From assembly GCA_016710645.1 (NCBI GenBank), contig JADJVI010000031.1, forward strand, positions 28,050 through 92,049: 64,000 nt of DNA, in the 5' to 3' direction. Position 1 is the first letter of the stretch, and the number at the start of each line of letters is the position of its first letter. Source of the stretch: Actinomycetales bacterium. GTDB taxonomy: Bacteria; Actinomycetota; Actinomycetes; Actinomycetales; Dermatophilaceae. The notes under the pieces are model-generated. The model was given only the letters and a program-made list of their open reading frames with translations. It was not told the DNA's origin and ran no database searches. The position numbers were made by a program, and so were the translations under genes. This document shows, one piece after another, positions 38,072 through 48,384 of the stretch.

Positions 38072-38123
38072 GTTTTGGTGTGGCGGAACCTGCGTCAGGG
38101 CGCCGATTCCACCGCACCAAAAC
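38072..38123. repeat. 17-bp inverted repeat between DUF3046 and lhr
   Basis: GTTTTGGTGTGGCGGAA (38072-38088) pairs with TTCCACCGCACCAAAAC (38107-38123), with one G-T pair and one mismatch, around an 18-base spacer. It lies in the divergent gap 26 bp from the DUF3046 start and 108 bp before lhr. It may be an operator or a transcript hairpin. Confidence 0.75.
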
Positions 38124-38231
38124 GCGCGCAAGGCGCGAGACGTAAGGCGTGAGGCGTTTGGCGTGCGACGTGCGGCATTCGACGCGAGGGTGGGTTGGGT
38201 GTCGGTGCTTCGTGGCAAGGTAGGCCCAAGC

Positions 38232-41200
38232 ATGACCGACGACATCCTGAACCGCTTCTCCCCCGCGACGGCCGACTGGTTCCGCGGCGCTTTCGCCACC
38301 CCCACAGCGGCCCAGCAGGGCGCCTGGGAAGCGATCTCCTCCGGGCGCCACGCCCTCGTCGTCGCTCCGACCGGATCCGGCAAGACCCTCTCGGCCTTCC
38401 TCTGGGCCCTCGACCGGCTCGCCACCAGTCCCGCGCCACCCGAGGCCAAGGCGCGCTGCCGAGTGGTCTACGTCTCGCCCCTCAAGGCCCTGGCCGTGGA
38501 CGTCGAACGCAACCTGCGCTCCCCCCTCGTCGGCATCGGACACGCGGCACAGCGCCTCGGTCTGCCCGCACCCGACGTCACCGTCGCCGTACGTTCAGGC
38601 GACACCCCGGCAGCCGAGCGGCGGGTGTTCGCCAAGACCCCGGCCGACATCCTCATCACGACGCCAGAGTCGCTCTTCCTGCTGCTGACCTCGGCGGCCC
38701 GCGAGTCGCTCGGCGGGGTCGAGACGATCATCCTCGACGAGGTCCACGCGGTCGCCGGCACCAAGCGCGGTGCCCATCTGGCGCTCACCTTGGAACGGCT
38801 CGACGCGCTGTTGCCTGCTCCTGCCCAGCGCATCGGGTTGTCCGCCACGGTGCGCCCGGTCGAGGAGGTGGCCCGCTTCCTGGCTGGAGGACGGCCGGTC
38901 GACGTCGTGGCGCCCCCCTCGACCAAGGAGTGGGACCTTCGGGTGGTCGTCCCCGTGCCCGATCTCGGGTCGCTCGGCGAACCCACCGGCGACCTATCCG
39001 GCCCGGCTGCCGGCGACCCCCGACGCACCTCGATCTGGCCGCACGTCGAGGAGCGCATCGTCGACCTCGTCGCCGAGCACCGGTCCACCCTGGTCTTCGC
39101 CAACTCGCGCCGCCTAGCCGAGCGACTCACCACCCGGCTCAACGAAATCTGGGAAGACCGCACCGACGCCGAGGTGAGCGGCGACAGCACCTCGAATCCC
39201 GAGGCGACCATCCCAGCCGCACCACGATCCCCCGCGACAAAGCCTGGCGCGAACGGCATACCGGCGCAGGTGATGGCCCAAGCGGGCGCGGCGCGGGGGG
39301 CGCCGGCGCTACTCGCCCGAGCCCACCACGGCTCGGTCAGCCGCGAGCAGCGCACCATCATCGAGGAGGACCTCAAGGCGGGACGGCTGCCGGCCGTGGT
39401 GGCGACGAGCAGCCTCGAACTCGGCATCGACATGGGCGCCGTCGACCTCGTCGTCCAAGTCGAGTCGCCCCCGTCGGTCGCCAGCGGCCTGCAACGGGTG
39501 GGCCGCGCCGGTCACCAGGTGGGTGCGGTCTCCAGGGGGGTGCTCTTCCCCAAGTTCCGCGGCGACCTCGTCCAGACGGCCGTCGTCGTCGAGCGGATGC
39601 GCGCGGGAGCCATTGAGTCGCTGCGGGTGCCGGCCAATCCCCTCGACGTGCTCGCCCAACAGATCGTCGCCATGTGCGCCCTGCAGGACTGGGACGTCGA
39701 CGCGTTGCACGCGCTGGTGCGGCGTGCGGCACCCTTCGCCGGCTTGTCGCGGCTGGTCCTCGACTCCGTCCTCGACATGCTGTCCGGCCGCTATCCATCG
39801 GACGAGTTCGCCGAATTGCGCCCCCGCATCGTGTGGGATCGCGTCGCGGGGACGCTGTCCGGCCGACGAGGGGCCCAGCGCCTCGCGGTCACGTCCGGAG
39901 GCACCATCCCCGACCGCGGCCTGTATGCCGTGTTCCTCGCCTCCGGCGACGGTCCCGGCCGACGGGTGGGTGAGCTCGACGAGGAGATGGTCTACGAGTC
40001 CCGCGTGGGCGACACCTTCACCCTCGGCACGTCGACCTGGCGAATCGAGGACATCACCCACGACCGCGTGCTGGTGACTCCCGCTCCCGGTCAGCCGGGC
40101 AAGTTGCCGTTCTGGAAGGGCGACACGATAGGTCGCCCACCCGAGCTCGGGGCCGCCGTCGGGGCGTTCGTCCGCGAGGTCGCCAGCCTTGGCCCGACCG
40201 CAGCCCGCGAGCGTGTCGCCGCCGCCGGGTTGGACGAGTGGGCCACCGACAACCTGCTCGGCTACCTCGCTGAGCAACGCGAGGCCGCCGGCCATCTGCC
40301 GTCCGACCGCACGATCGTCGTCGAGCGGTTCCGCGACGAACTCGGCGATTGGCGGGTCATCGTGCACTCGCCGTACGGCGGCCAGGTCCACGCACCGTGG
40401 GCCTTGGCTATCGCGGCCCGGATGCGGGAGCGCTATGGGCTGGACGTGCAGGCCATGCATGGCGATGACGGCATCGTGCTGCGCCTGCCCGACATGGACC
40501 TGCTCGGCTCCGACGGGTGGGGCGACGAGGTCGCACCAGCTGTTCCGATCGGCACCGACTTGAGCGCGGAACTCCTCGGCCTGATCTTCCTCGACCCCGA
40601 CGAGATCGCCGAGCTGGTCACCGCCCAAGTGGGGGGGTCGGCGTTGTTCGCTGCGCGATTCCGCGAGTGCGCAGCCCGCGCCCTGCTGCTCCCCCGCCGG
40701 CGTCCCGACCGACGTCAGGCCCTGTGGCAGCAGCGCCAGCGCGCCGCTGCCCTGCTGGAAGTGGCCAGCCAGTACCCGTCGTTCCCCATCGTCCTCGAGG
40801 CCGTGCGCGAGTGTGTCCAGGACGTCTTCGACGTGCCCGGCTTGGTCGACCTGCTCCGCCGGGTCCGTTCGCGAGAGATCACGACGGTCTCGGTCGAGTC
40901 GGCGACTCCGTCGCCGTTCGCGCGCTCGCTGATGTTCGGCTATGTCGCCCAGTTCCTCTATGAGGGTGACTCCCCGCTGGCTGAGAAGCGCGCGGCCGCG
41001 CTGGCCTTGGACCCCACCCTGCTGTCGGAGTTGCTCGGCCAGGGTGAGACCCTCGCGCTGCGTGACCTGCTTGACCCGACCGCACTCGCCACGACCGAGG
41101 CGGAAATGGGGCATCTCACCCCCGAGCGAGCCGCCCGCGATGCCGAGGATCTGGCCGACCTGATCCGCTCGCTCGGCCCCCTTGATCTCGATGAGGTGAC

Positions 41201-42989
41201 CGCACGGGTCCGCTCCGATGCCCGCCCGCTCGTCTCGACCTGGCTGGCCGATCTGGAGCAATCCCGACGCATCATTCAGGTGCGGATCGCCAGCCGCGAC
41301 CAGTGGGCGGCCGTCGAAGATGCCGGCCGGCTGCGCGACGCGCTCGGCGTGTCCCTGCCGGTCGGCATACCCCAGACTTTCCTGGCTCCCGAGCCCGACC
41401 CGCTCGCCGATCTGGTTGCTCGCCACGCCCGCACCCACGGACCGTTCGGCGCGGCCGACGTCGCTACGCGGTTCGGCCTCGGGGTGGCCGTTGTCCGTGA
41501 TGCGCTCGCCCGGCTAGTCAGCGGCGGCCGGGTCGTCGAGGGCGAGTTGCGTCCATTGCGGGAGGGAGAGGCAGCCAACGCCCTCGACTACTGCGATGCG
41601 CGCGTCCTGCGTCTGCTGCGGCGCCGGTCCCTTGCTGCGTTGCGGGCCGAGGTGGAGCCGGTTGGTCCGCTGGACCTGGCTCGCTTCCTGATCGGCTGGC
41701 AGCACCTGGGCGGGACGCTGCGGGGCGTCGACGGGGTGCTGCGGGTGGTCGAACAACTCGCGGGAGCGATCCTCCCCGCTAGCGCCCTCGAGTCGCTCAT
41801 CCTCCCGGCGCGGATCGCCGACTATCACCCGGGGCTGCTCGATGAGGCCATGGCCGCCGGCGAGATCGTGTGGCAGGGGCATGGGTCCCTGCCGGGCGAC
41901 GACGGGTGGGTCTCGCTGCATCCCGCCGACCTCGCCCCACTGACCCTGCATCCGCCGCTCCCGGTCGATCTCACCCCCGCCCACACCGCGCTGCTGGAGG
42001 CGCTCACCGGAGGCGGTGCCTACTTCTTCGGCCCCCTCCTCGCACGAGCCAGCCTCACCGACGCCTCGGCCGGCAGCGCCGCACTCTGGGACCTGGTCTG
42101 GTCCGGAATGGTCAGCGGCGACACCCTCGCGCCGCTGCGCGGCCACCTCGGTGGCGGCCGCACCGCTCACCGGCCCCGGGCCGTGGCGCCCAGACGTTCC
42201 CGGTATGCCGGTCGCGCGGCCTTACTGCGTTCAGCCGCAGCCGGCAGCGGAGCCGGTGCCGCCCAGCCAGCCTCCCTGAGTCAGCAAGCGATTGACCCCC
42301 GCACCGCCGGACGTTGGTCGCTGCTGCCGGCACCCGAGACCGACCCGACGGTCACGGCATACGCGCGGGCCGAAGTGCTCCTGGACCGCTATGGGGTGCT
42401 CACTCGGGGGGCGGTCGCCGCCGAGGATGTCCCTGGCGGGTTCGCGGGCGTCTACCGCCTGCTCTCTGCTGCCGAGGAGGCCGGGCGAGTGCGTCGCGGC
42501 TACTTCGTCGAGGGACTAGGGGCGAGTCAGTTCGGCTCGACGGGTGCGGTCGACCGGCTGCGCGCTGGCGCTCGTCCCCTGGAGGACGGGCGCGCTCCGA
42601 TGCCCGGCGTCATCCTCGCCGCATGCGACCCCGCCAATCCCTACGGTGCTGCCTTGCCCTGGCCGGACCGTCCCACGACCGACGCCTCTAGCGGTAAGGG
42701 GCACCAACCCAGCCGCAAGGCTGGAGCGCTGGTCGCCCTCGTCGACGGCGACCTCGTCCTCTACGTCGAGCGCGGCGGTCGGACCCTGCTCACCTGGAGC
42801 GAGGATTCCACCAGGTTGCAGGCCGCTGCCGACGCCCTCGCCCTGGCCGTGCGCGAGGGCGCCCTGGGCCGGCTGACCGTCGAACGCACTGACGGGGAGT
42901 CGGTGCTGCGCTCAGACCACCCGCTCTCGACCGCGCTGGAGGCTGCCGGCTTTCACGCCACGTCGCGCGGGTTACGGATCCGGAGATGA
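38232..42989 (+). CDS. lhr: Lhr-type ATP-dependent helicase
   Basis: 1585-residue superfamily 2 helicase of the Large Helicase-Related family, a 3'-5' translocase that unwinds RNA:DNA hybrids. N-terminal motifs: Q motif with PTAAQQGAWEAI, Walker A APTGSGKT, DEVH in IILDEVHAV, SATVRP, then GRAGHQ. The helicase core (residues 1-~560) is followed by a winged helix and the large C-terminal domain unique to full-length Lhr. Nei2 follows after 6 nt, so they form one unit; the pair is frequent in Actinobacteria and suggests a joint DNA-repair job. Confidence 0.95.
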   Translation: MTDDILNRFSPATADWFRGAFATPTAAQQGAWEAISSGRHALVVAPTGSGKTLSAFLWALDRLATSPAPPEAKARCRVVYVSPLKALAVDVERNLRSPLVGIGHAAQRLGLPAPDVTVAVRSGDTPAAERRVFAKTPADILITTPESLFLLLTSAARESLGGVETIILDEVHAVAGTKRGAHLALTLERLDALLPAPAQRIGLSATVRPVEEVARFLAGGRPVDVVAPPSTKEWDLRVVVPVPDLGSLGEPTGDLSGPAAGDPRRTSIWPHVEERIVDLVAEHRSTLVFANSRRLAERLTTRLNEIWEDRTDAEVSGDSTSNPEATIPAAPRSPATKPGANGIPAQVMAQAGAARGAPALLARAHHGSVSREQRTIIEEDLKAGRLPAVVATSSLELGIDMGAVDLVVQVESPPSVASGLQRVGRAGHQVGAVSRGVLFPKFRGDLVQTAVVVERMRAGAIESLRVPANPLDVLAQQIVAMCALQDWDVDALHALVRRAAPFAGLSRLVLDSVLDMLSGRYPSDEFAELRPRIVWDRVAGTLSGRRGAQRLAVTSGGTIPDRGLYAVFLASGDGPGRRVGELDEEMVYESRVGDTFTLGTSTWRIEDITHDRVLVTPAPGQPGKLPFWKGDTIGRPPELGAAVGAFVREVASLGPTAARERVAAAGLDEWATDNLLGYLAEQREAAGHLPSDRTIVVERFRDELGDWRVIVHSPYGGQVHAPWALAIAARMRERYGLDVQAMHGDDGIVLRLPDMDLLGSDGWGDEVAPAVPIGTDLSAELLGLIFLDPDEIAELVTAQVGGSALFAARFRECAARALLLPRRRPDRRQALWQQRQRAAALLEVASQYPSFPIVLEAVRECVQDVFDVPGLVDLLRRVRSREITTVSVESATPSPFARSLMFGYVAQFLYEGDSPLAEKRAAALALDPTLLSELLGQGETLALRDLLDPTALATTEAEMGHLTPERAARDAEDLADLIRSLGPLDLDEVTARVRSDARPLVSTWLADLEQSRRIIQVRIASRDQWAAVEDAGRLRDALGVSLPVGIPQTFLAPEPDPLADLVARHARTHGPFGAADVATRFGLGVAVVRDALARLVSGGRVVEGELRPLREGEAANALDYCDARVLRLLRRRSLAALRAEVEPVGPLDLARFLIGWQHLGGTLRGVDGVLRVVEQLAGAILPASALESLILPARIADYHPGLLDEAMAAGEIVWQGHGSLPGDDGWVSLHPADLAPLTLHPPLPVDLTPAHTALLEALTGGGAYFFGPLLARASLTDASAGSAALWDLVWSGMVSGDTLAPLRGHLGGGRTAHRPRAVAPRRSRYAGRAALLRSAAAGSGAGAAQPASLSQQAIDPRTAGRWSLLPAPETDPTVTAYARAEVLLDRYGVLTRGAVAAEDVPGGFAGVYRLLSAAEEAGRVRRGYFVEGLGASQFGSTGAVDRLRAGARPLEDGRAPMPGVILAACDPANPYGAALPWPDRPTTDASSGKGHQPSRKAGALVALVDGDLVLYVERGGRTLLTWSEDSTRLQAAADALALAVREGALGRLTVERTDGESVLRSDHPLSTALEAAGFHATSRGLRIRR

Positions 42990-42995
42990 AGGCTC

Positions 42996-43922
42996 GTGCC
43001 TGAAGGCGACACCGTCTGGCGGACAGCGACCCGCCTTCACCAGGCACTTGCCGGGCAACGGCTCACGGGCGCCGAGCTGCGCTGGGGAGCCCTCATCGAC
43101 CTCGACCTCGTCGGAGCCACGACGACCGAGGTCCGCTCCCGAGGCAAGCATCTGCTGCATCGCCTCGACACCGGACTGACCATCCACTCCCACCTACGGA
43201 TGGAAGGTCAGTGGCGTGTCGAAGCCACCGAACGTCTCGGGCCGACCCAGCGAGAGGACCACCAGATCCGGGCGCTGCTCGTCACCGAACGCTGGGCGGC
43301 TCTTGGGCTGCGGCTCGGGATGCTCGACGTGGTCGCTACCGAGCGAGAGGGAGAGCTGGTGGGCCATTTGGGACCCGACGTCCTCGGCGCCGACTGGGAC
43401 CCAGCCCTGGCTGCGGAGCGGATCGGTTCATCCGCCTCCACCGGCTCCGACCCCTACTCCGAAACCGACATCGGCAGCGCGTTACTCGATCAACGCAACC
43501 TCGCGGGGGTCGGCACGATGTATGCCGCCGAGGTGCTCTTCCTGGAGAAGGTCAACCCTTGGACGCCGGTGGCCCAGCTCAGCCCTGAGACGGTGCTGGA
43601 GCTGGTGAACCGGGTCCACGGGCTGCTCGACGTGGGACGGCGGTCGGCCATCCAGTCGACGACCGGTGATGCTCGGAATGGCTACACCACCTATGTCCAC
43701 GCGCGCTCGGGTCGTCCGTGTCGACGGTGCGGTGGTGTCGTCCGGGTGGCGCTGATCGGCCCGGTGCTGCAGCAGCGGACCATGTTCTACTGTCCGGCCT
43801 GCCAAGGAGGTCTGGCTCCGGCTGACGACGGACGACCGCAACGGCCGCTGGGGTCTAGCCCCCGAGGCAGCCGGGACAGCCGGGGCAGCCGGGACAGCCG
43901 AGGGCGCTATCCCCGGACCTGA
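42996..43922 (+). CDS. Fpg/Nei-family DNA glycosylase (Nei2 type)
   Basis: 308-residue base-excision enzyme for oxidised bases. After the GTG, Pro-Glu (MPEGDTV) gives the catalytic N-terminal proline; the H2TH region contains LLDQRNLAGVGTMYAAE, and the C-terminal zinc finger is CRRCGG...CPAC. A tail of about 30 residues, rich in Ser-Arg-Gly with the repeat GSRDSR, is unusual. It overlaps the end of the convergent epimerase gene by 16 nt. Confidence 0.93.
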   Translation: MPEGDTVWRTATRLHQALAGQRLTGAELRWGALIDLDLVGATTTEVRSRGKHLLHRLDTGLTIHSHLRMEGQWRVEATERLGPTQREDHQIRALLVTERWAALGLRLGMLDVVATEREGELVGHLGPDVLGADWDPALAAERIGSSASTGSDPYSETDIGSALLDQRNLAGVGTMYAAEVLFLEKVNPWTPVAQLSPETVLELVNRVHGLLDVGRRSAIQSTTGDARNGYTTYVHARSGRPCRRCGGVVRVALIGPVLQQRTMFYCPACQGGLAPADDGRPQRPLGSSPRGSRDSRGSRDSRGRYPRT

Positions 43923-45091
43923 CCCGGTGCAGGACAGGCGGTCAGACTCGGCACGACCCCGAGGCCGAGCCCGGGCTCGATCCGCACCGTGCCATCGGTG
44001 CCGTAGTACAACCCCGACATGGGCACCGGGCGGCGCAGCCACCATCCGGCGTCGAGGTCCCCAACGAGCGACGCGCGCCCTGCCACAGCCACATGTAGCG
44101 CCGCTGCCACCCCTACGTCGCTCTCCATCATTGAGCCGACCATGGTCGCGAGCCCAGCCTGTTGGGCGACCCGCGCTTGCGCCAGCGCGGGCAGCGGGCC
44201 ACACGCCTTGACGAGCTTGACATTGATCCCGTCGGCAGCCTGCAGACGCACGACCCGGTCGAGATCGGTCATCGCGAAGACAGCCTCGTCAGCGACGACC
44301 GGGGTGTCGACCCGCTGACGCACCCAGGCCAACCCCTCGACGTCCTCCCCCGCGACCGGCTGTTCGACGAACTCCACGCCGACCCCCGCCTGCTCCAGGG
44401 CGCGCATCGCACGGACGGCGGCGTCCCGGCTCCAGCCCTGGTTGGCATCCAGTCGCAGGTCGATGGCGTCCCCGACCTCCTGACGGACCGCGATGACGCG
44501 GGCCACATCACCAGCCGGGTCGGTGCCGACCTTGAGTTTGAGGGTCGTGAAACCGTCGCCAACTCGTTCGACTGCGCTCCGCACCGTCGCCGCGAGGTCC
44601 GCCGCTGACAAGGTGACATCGGTGGCTGACCACACTGCGACGCCGGATGCCGCCGGCTCGACACCGCTTTCCGGACCCCGGCCTTCACTCGATGCCGCCT
44701 CGCCGCGCCTCGTCCCGCACAGGAGCTCGACCAGCGGAATGCCGTCGGCACGGCATACCAGGTCCAACAGCGCGGTCTGCACTGCCGACTTGGCTCCCCC
44801 GTTGCGCGCCACGACCAGGCCTAGCCGGTCAGCCAACCGAGGCCACTCCCCGAGAGGCTCGCCGACCAGGATGGGACCGAGCATCTGCTCGACGCAGGCT
44901 TGCGCCCCGATGACCGACTCACCGGTCACCTGCCAGACCTGCGGAGCCTCTCCCCACCCAGAGCGTCCGTCGGAATCGACGACCTGCACCAGCAGGGTGT
45001 CGACGTGCTCGGTCCGCCGTAGGGCGGTCACGAACGGAAAACGCAACGGCAGGGACACGCGGTGGGTGTGCACCGCACTGATGACAGTCAC
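43907..45091 (-). CDS. Enolase-superfamily dipeptide epimerase-like enzyme
   Basis: 394-residue mandelate-racemase/muconate-lactonising-type enzyme. Visible catalytic motifs are LKLKVG (KxK), DANQGW, EQPV, ADEAV and INVKLVKACG. The C-terminal GDLDAGWW gives the DxD that dipeptide epimerases such as L-Ala-D/L-Glu epimerase use for the peptide amino group, so muropeptide recycling is likely. O-succinylbenzoate synthase is the main alternative. A Gly/Glu/Ser-rich insertion (residues ~130-155) is odd. GTG start. It follows clgR by 28 nt on the same strand. Confidence 0.75.
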   Translation of the reverse strand: MTVISAVHTHRVSLPLRFPFVTALRRTEHVDTLLVQVVDSDGRSGWGEAPQVWQVTGESVIGAQACVEQMLGPILVGEPLGEWPRLADRLGLVVARNGGAKSAVQTALLDLVCRADGIPLVELLCGTRRGEAASSEGRGPESGVEPAASGVAVWSATDVTLSAADLAATVRSAVERVGDGFTTLKLKVGTDPAGDVARVIAVRQEVGDAIDLRLDANQGWSRDAAVRAMRALEQAGVGVEFVEQPVAGEDVEGLAWVRQRVDTPVVADEAVFAMTDLDRVVRLQAADGINVKLVKACGPLPALAQARVAQQAGLATMVGSMMESDVGVAAALHVAVAGRASLVGDLDAGWWLRRPVPMSGLYYGTDGTVRIEPGLGLGVVPSLTACPAPGQVRG

Positions 45092-45119
45092 GAGAGAGCG
45101 GCCATCAGCCGCGCCAGCG

Positions 45120-45422
45120 TCAGGCTGCGGACGCGGACACCGGTGCCAGCGGAGCAGGCATCGGCACCAGCACCGGGCTCGTGAGTGCCTCGACTTCGGC
45201 GACGCGGACCGACAGGGTCGCGAGCACGTCGGACAGCGGCACCCCGAGGGCGGCGCACACCGAGGCGAGCAGCTCCGAGGAGGCTTCCTTCGTGCCACGC
45301 TCGATCTCGCTGAGATAACCGGGTGACACGGCTGCGAGCGCCGAGAGCCCACGCAAGGTCAGCCCGCGAGCCTGGCGGTGCTCGCGAAGCACATCACCGA
45401 GTTCCCTACGCATCAACACCAT
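45120..45422 (-). CDS. clgR: ClgR-type XRE transcriptional regulator
   Basis: 100-residue regulator with a helix-turn-helix of XRE type. [20 protein letters not shown] and [20 protein letters not shown] are very close to ClgR, the activator of clp protease genes in Actinobacteria. The strong GGAGGTGGG upstream decides the ATG at 45422. The order pgsA-cinA-clgR is the classical one. ClgR is itself degraded by ClpP, so control is expected to be post-translational as well. Confidence 0.93.
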   Translation of the reverse strand: MVLMRRELGDVLREHRQARGLTLRGLSALAAVSPGYLSEIERGTKEASSELLASVCAALGVPLSDVLATLSVRVAEVEALTSPVLVPMPAPLAPVSASAA

Positions 45423-45542
45423 GAGACCCACCTCCTGACCATCGATCGTCGCGTCGATTCCGCCAACGATAACCTGCCCGTCCTCATCACCGCGTGCCGA
45501 CCGGCTGATTCCCGCTCGTGTCGCCATCTGACGCTCGGTGGT

Positions 45543-46076
45543 TCACTGGTGATCCACCTGCTCGGCCAGGAGCGAGAGAGCGGCCAGGACGGTCGCGGCA
45601 CGCACCTGCGATCGATCCCCCGCGCAATGTAGCTCCCGCACCGCAAGGACGCGGGCGCCGACGGCGACTGCAACGAATGCCGTGCCCGCAACCTTCCCGT
45701 CACTCGGCCCCGGTCCGGCCACCCCGGTCGTGGCCAAGCCCCAGTGGGAGCCAGCCGCACGGCATACCCCTTGCGCCATCTCTGCTGCCACGGTCGGGTC
45801 AACCGCTCCCCGTGCTGCCAACAGTTCGGGGTCGACGCCAAGCCAGGATGCCTTGAGGTCGGTGGCGTACGAGACCATCCCACCCCGCACCACGACGGAG
45901 GCACCTGGGATGTCGACGAGGGCAGCGGTGAGCCACCCTCCGGTCAACGACTCGGCGCAGGCCACGGTCTCGCCGCGGGCAGTGAGGATCTGGACGAGGT
46001 GCCGCGCGAGGCGCGTGATCTCACCGCGGGTCGAGTCGGCCGTTGACGTGTCATCCGGCATGGCCAACGTCACCAT
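45543..46076 (-). CDS. CinA C-terminal domain protein / nicotinamide-nucleotide amidase
   Basis: 177-residue PncC-type amidase that deamidates NMN to nicotinate mononucleotide. It consists of the CinA C-terminal domain only: CAESLTGGWLTAALVDIPGAS, VVRGGMVSYA, and TTGVAGPGPSDGKVAGTAF. Its ATG shares the A of the pgsA stop, so the two are coupled. An ATG five codons later is an alternative. Confidence 0.93.
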   Translation of the reverse strand: MVTLAMPDDTSTADSTRGEITRLARHLVQILTARGETVACAESLTGGWLTAALVDIPGASVVVRGGMVSYATDLKASWLGVDPELLAARGAVDPTVAAEMAQGVCRAAGSHWGLATTGVAGPGPSDGKVAGTAFVAVAVGARVLAVRELHCAGDRSQVRAATVLAALSLLAEQVDHQ

Positions 46077-46804
46077 CAGGGACGCGGGGTGGCGCCGGGA
46101 GCCGAACGACGCGCGTCTCGTGCCGCTTCGCGAGCGGCCCGCTTGGCCAAGGCTCGCGGGCTGGTGCGACGCAGCCGGTGGGCCTGCACCAAATAGTCGA
46201 TGCCCGTACCGAAGGTGAGCCCGACGGCCAGGACGAGCACGGCATACGCGGCCTGCCTCCAACCGGCCGCGAACGGGAGCGACCAGGCGGGCAGGATGAG
46301 CATGCCGAGGGCGAAAGCTTGGACCGTGGTCTTGAGCTTGCCGCCGCGGCCGGCCGGCATGACGCCATGACGGATGACGACGAAGCGCATGATGGTGATG
46401 CCGATCTCGCGGCTGAGCACCAGGGCGGTCACCCACCACCACACCTCCCCGAGCATCGACAGCGCCACGAAGGTCATGCCCAGCAGGGCTTTGTCGGCGA
46501 TCGGGTCGGCGATCTTGCCGAAGTTGGTCACCTGTCCGCGGGCCCGGGCGAGGTCGCCGTCGATCTTGTCGGTGATGGCAGCCAGGATGAAAGCTCCCAG
46601 GGCGAGATACCGGGTCGCTGCGTTGCCGCCACCGTCAGCGAGCAGCAACCACCCGACGACGGGGACCAGGACAATTCGGCCGACAGTGAGGGCATTTGGC
46701 AGGTTCCACGCGCTGGCCTCGGGATTCGCCGGGGGGGACGCCGGCGAGACGACCGGCCTTCCCGACGAGGGAGCGGCGTGGACCTCAGGCGTGGGGTCGG
46801 TCAT
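46076..46804 (-). CDS. pgsA: CDP-diacylglycerol-glycerol-3-phosphate 3-phosphatidyltransferase
   Basis: 242-residue membrane enzyme for phosphatidylglycerol synthesis (or the related phosphatidylglycerophosphate step). The CDP-alcohol signature D-G-x2-A-R-x8-G-x3-D-x3-D is seen as DGDLARAR...GKIADPIAD, within about five hydrophobic helices. An Ala/Pro/Ser-rich start precedes the first helix. It overlaps rimO by four bases (ATGA). Confidence 0.93.
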   Translation of the reverse strand: MTDPTPEVHAAPSSGRPVVSPASPPANPEASAWNLPNALTVGRIVLVPVVGWLLLADGGGNAATRYLALGAFILAAITDKIDGDLARARGQVTNFGKIADPIADKALLGMTFVALSMLGEVWWWVTALVLSREIGITIMRFVVIRHGVMPAGRGGKLKTTVQAFALGMLILPAWSLPFAAGWRQAAYAVLVLAVGLTFGTGIDYLVQAHRLRRTSPRALAKRAAREAARDARRSAPGATPRP

Positions 46805-48237
46805 CGCGGGGCCGCCACGAGGTCGATGCCCTCCGAGGTCGTGATGATGGCCGGCACGATGTCACCGACCCGCACGTCCGCACCCGGCAAAGACGTGACG
46901 CCGTCGACCTCCGGCCCCTGGAACTCGGCGCGACCGACCGGCATACCCTCGTCGTCGTCGAACGCCTCGATGAGCACGGTGACCTCGGAGCCGATGCGTT
47001 CCTCGGCGCGTTGGGCGGTGAGTTGCTCGACGAGGTCGGTGACCCGGGCGACGCGCTCGGTAACGACCTCGGTGTCGAGGTGATCGGGCAGGCTCTCAGC
47101 CTCGGTGCCGTCTTCGTCGGAGTAGCCGAAGACCCCGACGACATCGAGCCGGGCCATCGCGAGGAAGAGCTCGAGCTCGCCTAGCTCGGCCTCGGTCTCG
47201 CCGGGGAACCCCACGATGACATTGGACCGGATGCCGGCCTCAGGGGTCATCGAGCGCACTCGCGCGATGAGGTCGAGGAAGGCGTCAGTCCCGCCGAATC
47301 GACGCATCCGACGCAGCAGCCCACTCGCCGAATGCTGGAACGAGATGTCGTAGTAGGGCATGACGCCGGGCGTGCTGGCCATGACCTCGAGCAGGCCCGG
47401 CCGGATCTCCGCCGGCTGCAGATAGGACACCCGGACCCGGTCGATGCCGTCGACGGCAGTGAGCTGCGGCAGCAGCTTTTCCAGAGCAGCGAGGTCGCCG
47501 AAGTCCTTGCCATAGCTGGTGGAGTTTTCGCTGACCAGGAAGACCTCACGGACCCCCTGCTCGGCCAGCCAGCGCGCCTCGCCCACGACGTCGGCGATCG
47601 GCCGAGAGACGAACGACCCGCGGAAAGCCGGAATGGCGCAGAACGCGCAGCGGCGGTCGCACCCGGAGGCGATCTTCAGCGGCGCCCAGGGGCGGTCCTC
47701 CAACAGCGCACGCATCGGCCGGTATGCCGTGGGGTCGCCTCCCGTCGTCCCGTGCCCGGGCAGGCTCACCTGCGCGGCAGCGGCAGCGCGGTCGACCGGG
47801 GTGAGCGGCAAGAGCATCCGTCGATCGGCGGGGGTATGTGATGCCGGCCGAGAGCCGGCCAGGATCGCACGCAGGTGGCCGGACAGGGCGGCATACGAGT
47901 CGAATCCGAGCACCGCGTCGGCCTCGGGCAGTTGCTCGGCGAGTTCCGAGCCATAGCGTTCGGCGAGGCACCCGACGGCGACGACCGCTTGGGTGCGGTG
48001 GGATCCGTCCTTGAGATCGGCGGCTTCCAAGAGGGCGTCGATGGAGTCCTTCTTGGCTTGCTCGACGAACCCGCACGTGTTGACCAGCGCCACGTCGGCC
48101 TCGGCTGGGTCGGCGACCAGTGCCCACCCATCGGCGGCCAACCGACCGGCGAGTTCCTCGGAGTCGACCTCATTGCGCGAACATCCGAGCGTGACAACAG
48201 CGACCCTGCGCGCAGGCGTCTCGGTCGGCTGAGTCAT
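46801..48237 (-). CDS. rimO: Ribosomal protein S12 methylthiotransferase RimO
   Basis: 478-residue radical SAM enzyme that methylthiolates Asp in S12. N-terminal MTTase cysteines are in LGCSRN, NTCGF and GCLAERY; the radical SAM motif is CDRRCAFC; a TRAM domain ends the protein. [14 protein letters not shown] is typical of RimO and not of MiaB. It follows the terminator at 48311. Confidence 0.95.
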   Translation of the reverse strand: MTQPTETPARRVAVVTLGCSRNEVDSEELAGRLAADGWALVADPAEADVALVNTCGFVEQAKKDSIDALLEAADLKDGSHRTQAVVAVGCLAERYGSELAEQLPEADAVLGFDSYAALSGHLRAILAGSRPASHTPADRRMLLPLTPVDRAAAAAQVSLPGHGTTGGDPTAYRPMRALLEDRPWAPLKIASGCDRRCAFCAIPAFRGSFVSRPIADVVGEARWLAEQGVREVFLVSENSTSYGKDFGDLAALEKLLPQLTAVDGIDRVRVSYLQPAEIRPGLLEVMASTPGVMPYYDISFQHSASGLLRRMRRFGGTDAFLDLIARVRSMTPEAGIRSNVIVGFPGETEAELGELELFLAMARLDVVGVFGYSDEDGTEAESLPDHLDTEVVTERVARVTDLVEQLTAQRAEERIGSEVTVLIEAFDDDEGMPVGRAEFQGPEVDGVTSLPGADVRVGDIVPAIITTSEGIDLVAAPR

Positions 48238-48310
48238 AGCGCAACTCTATGGGTGCTCACCCACACCCGCCTCGCGGGACCCGCGGGATGGCAACCGGCC
48301 GGCATACCGA

Positions 48311-48344
48311 GCGGGGCCCCCAGACCGTCGTCTGGGGGCCCCGC
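48311..48344. terminator. Terminator of the M6 metalloprotease gene
   Basis: Perfect 15-bp stem (48311-48325 with 48330-48344) closed by a CGTC loop, 40 nt after the protease stop on the minus strand. It separates the protease from rimO. Confidence 0.85.
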
Positions 48345-48384
48345 CGCTATCGGTCACTGCTGGTCACGGTCGACCAGTTGTGGG

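Noticed and set aside
39309..41438. 709-codon open frame on the minus strand inside lhr
   Set aside because: Shadow of the Lhr helicase, whose motifs continue throughout.
45423..45542. ClgR binding site upstream of clgR
   Set aside because: Some GCG/CGC spacing is present but no clear match to the published box.
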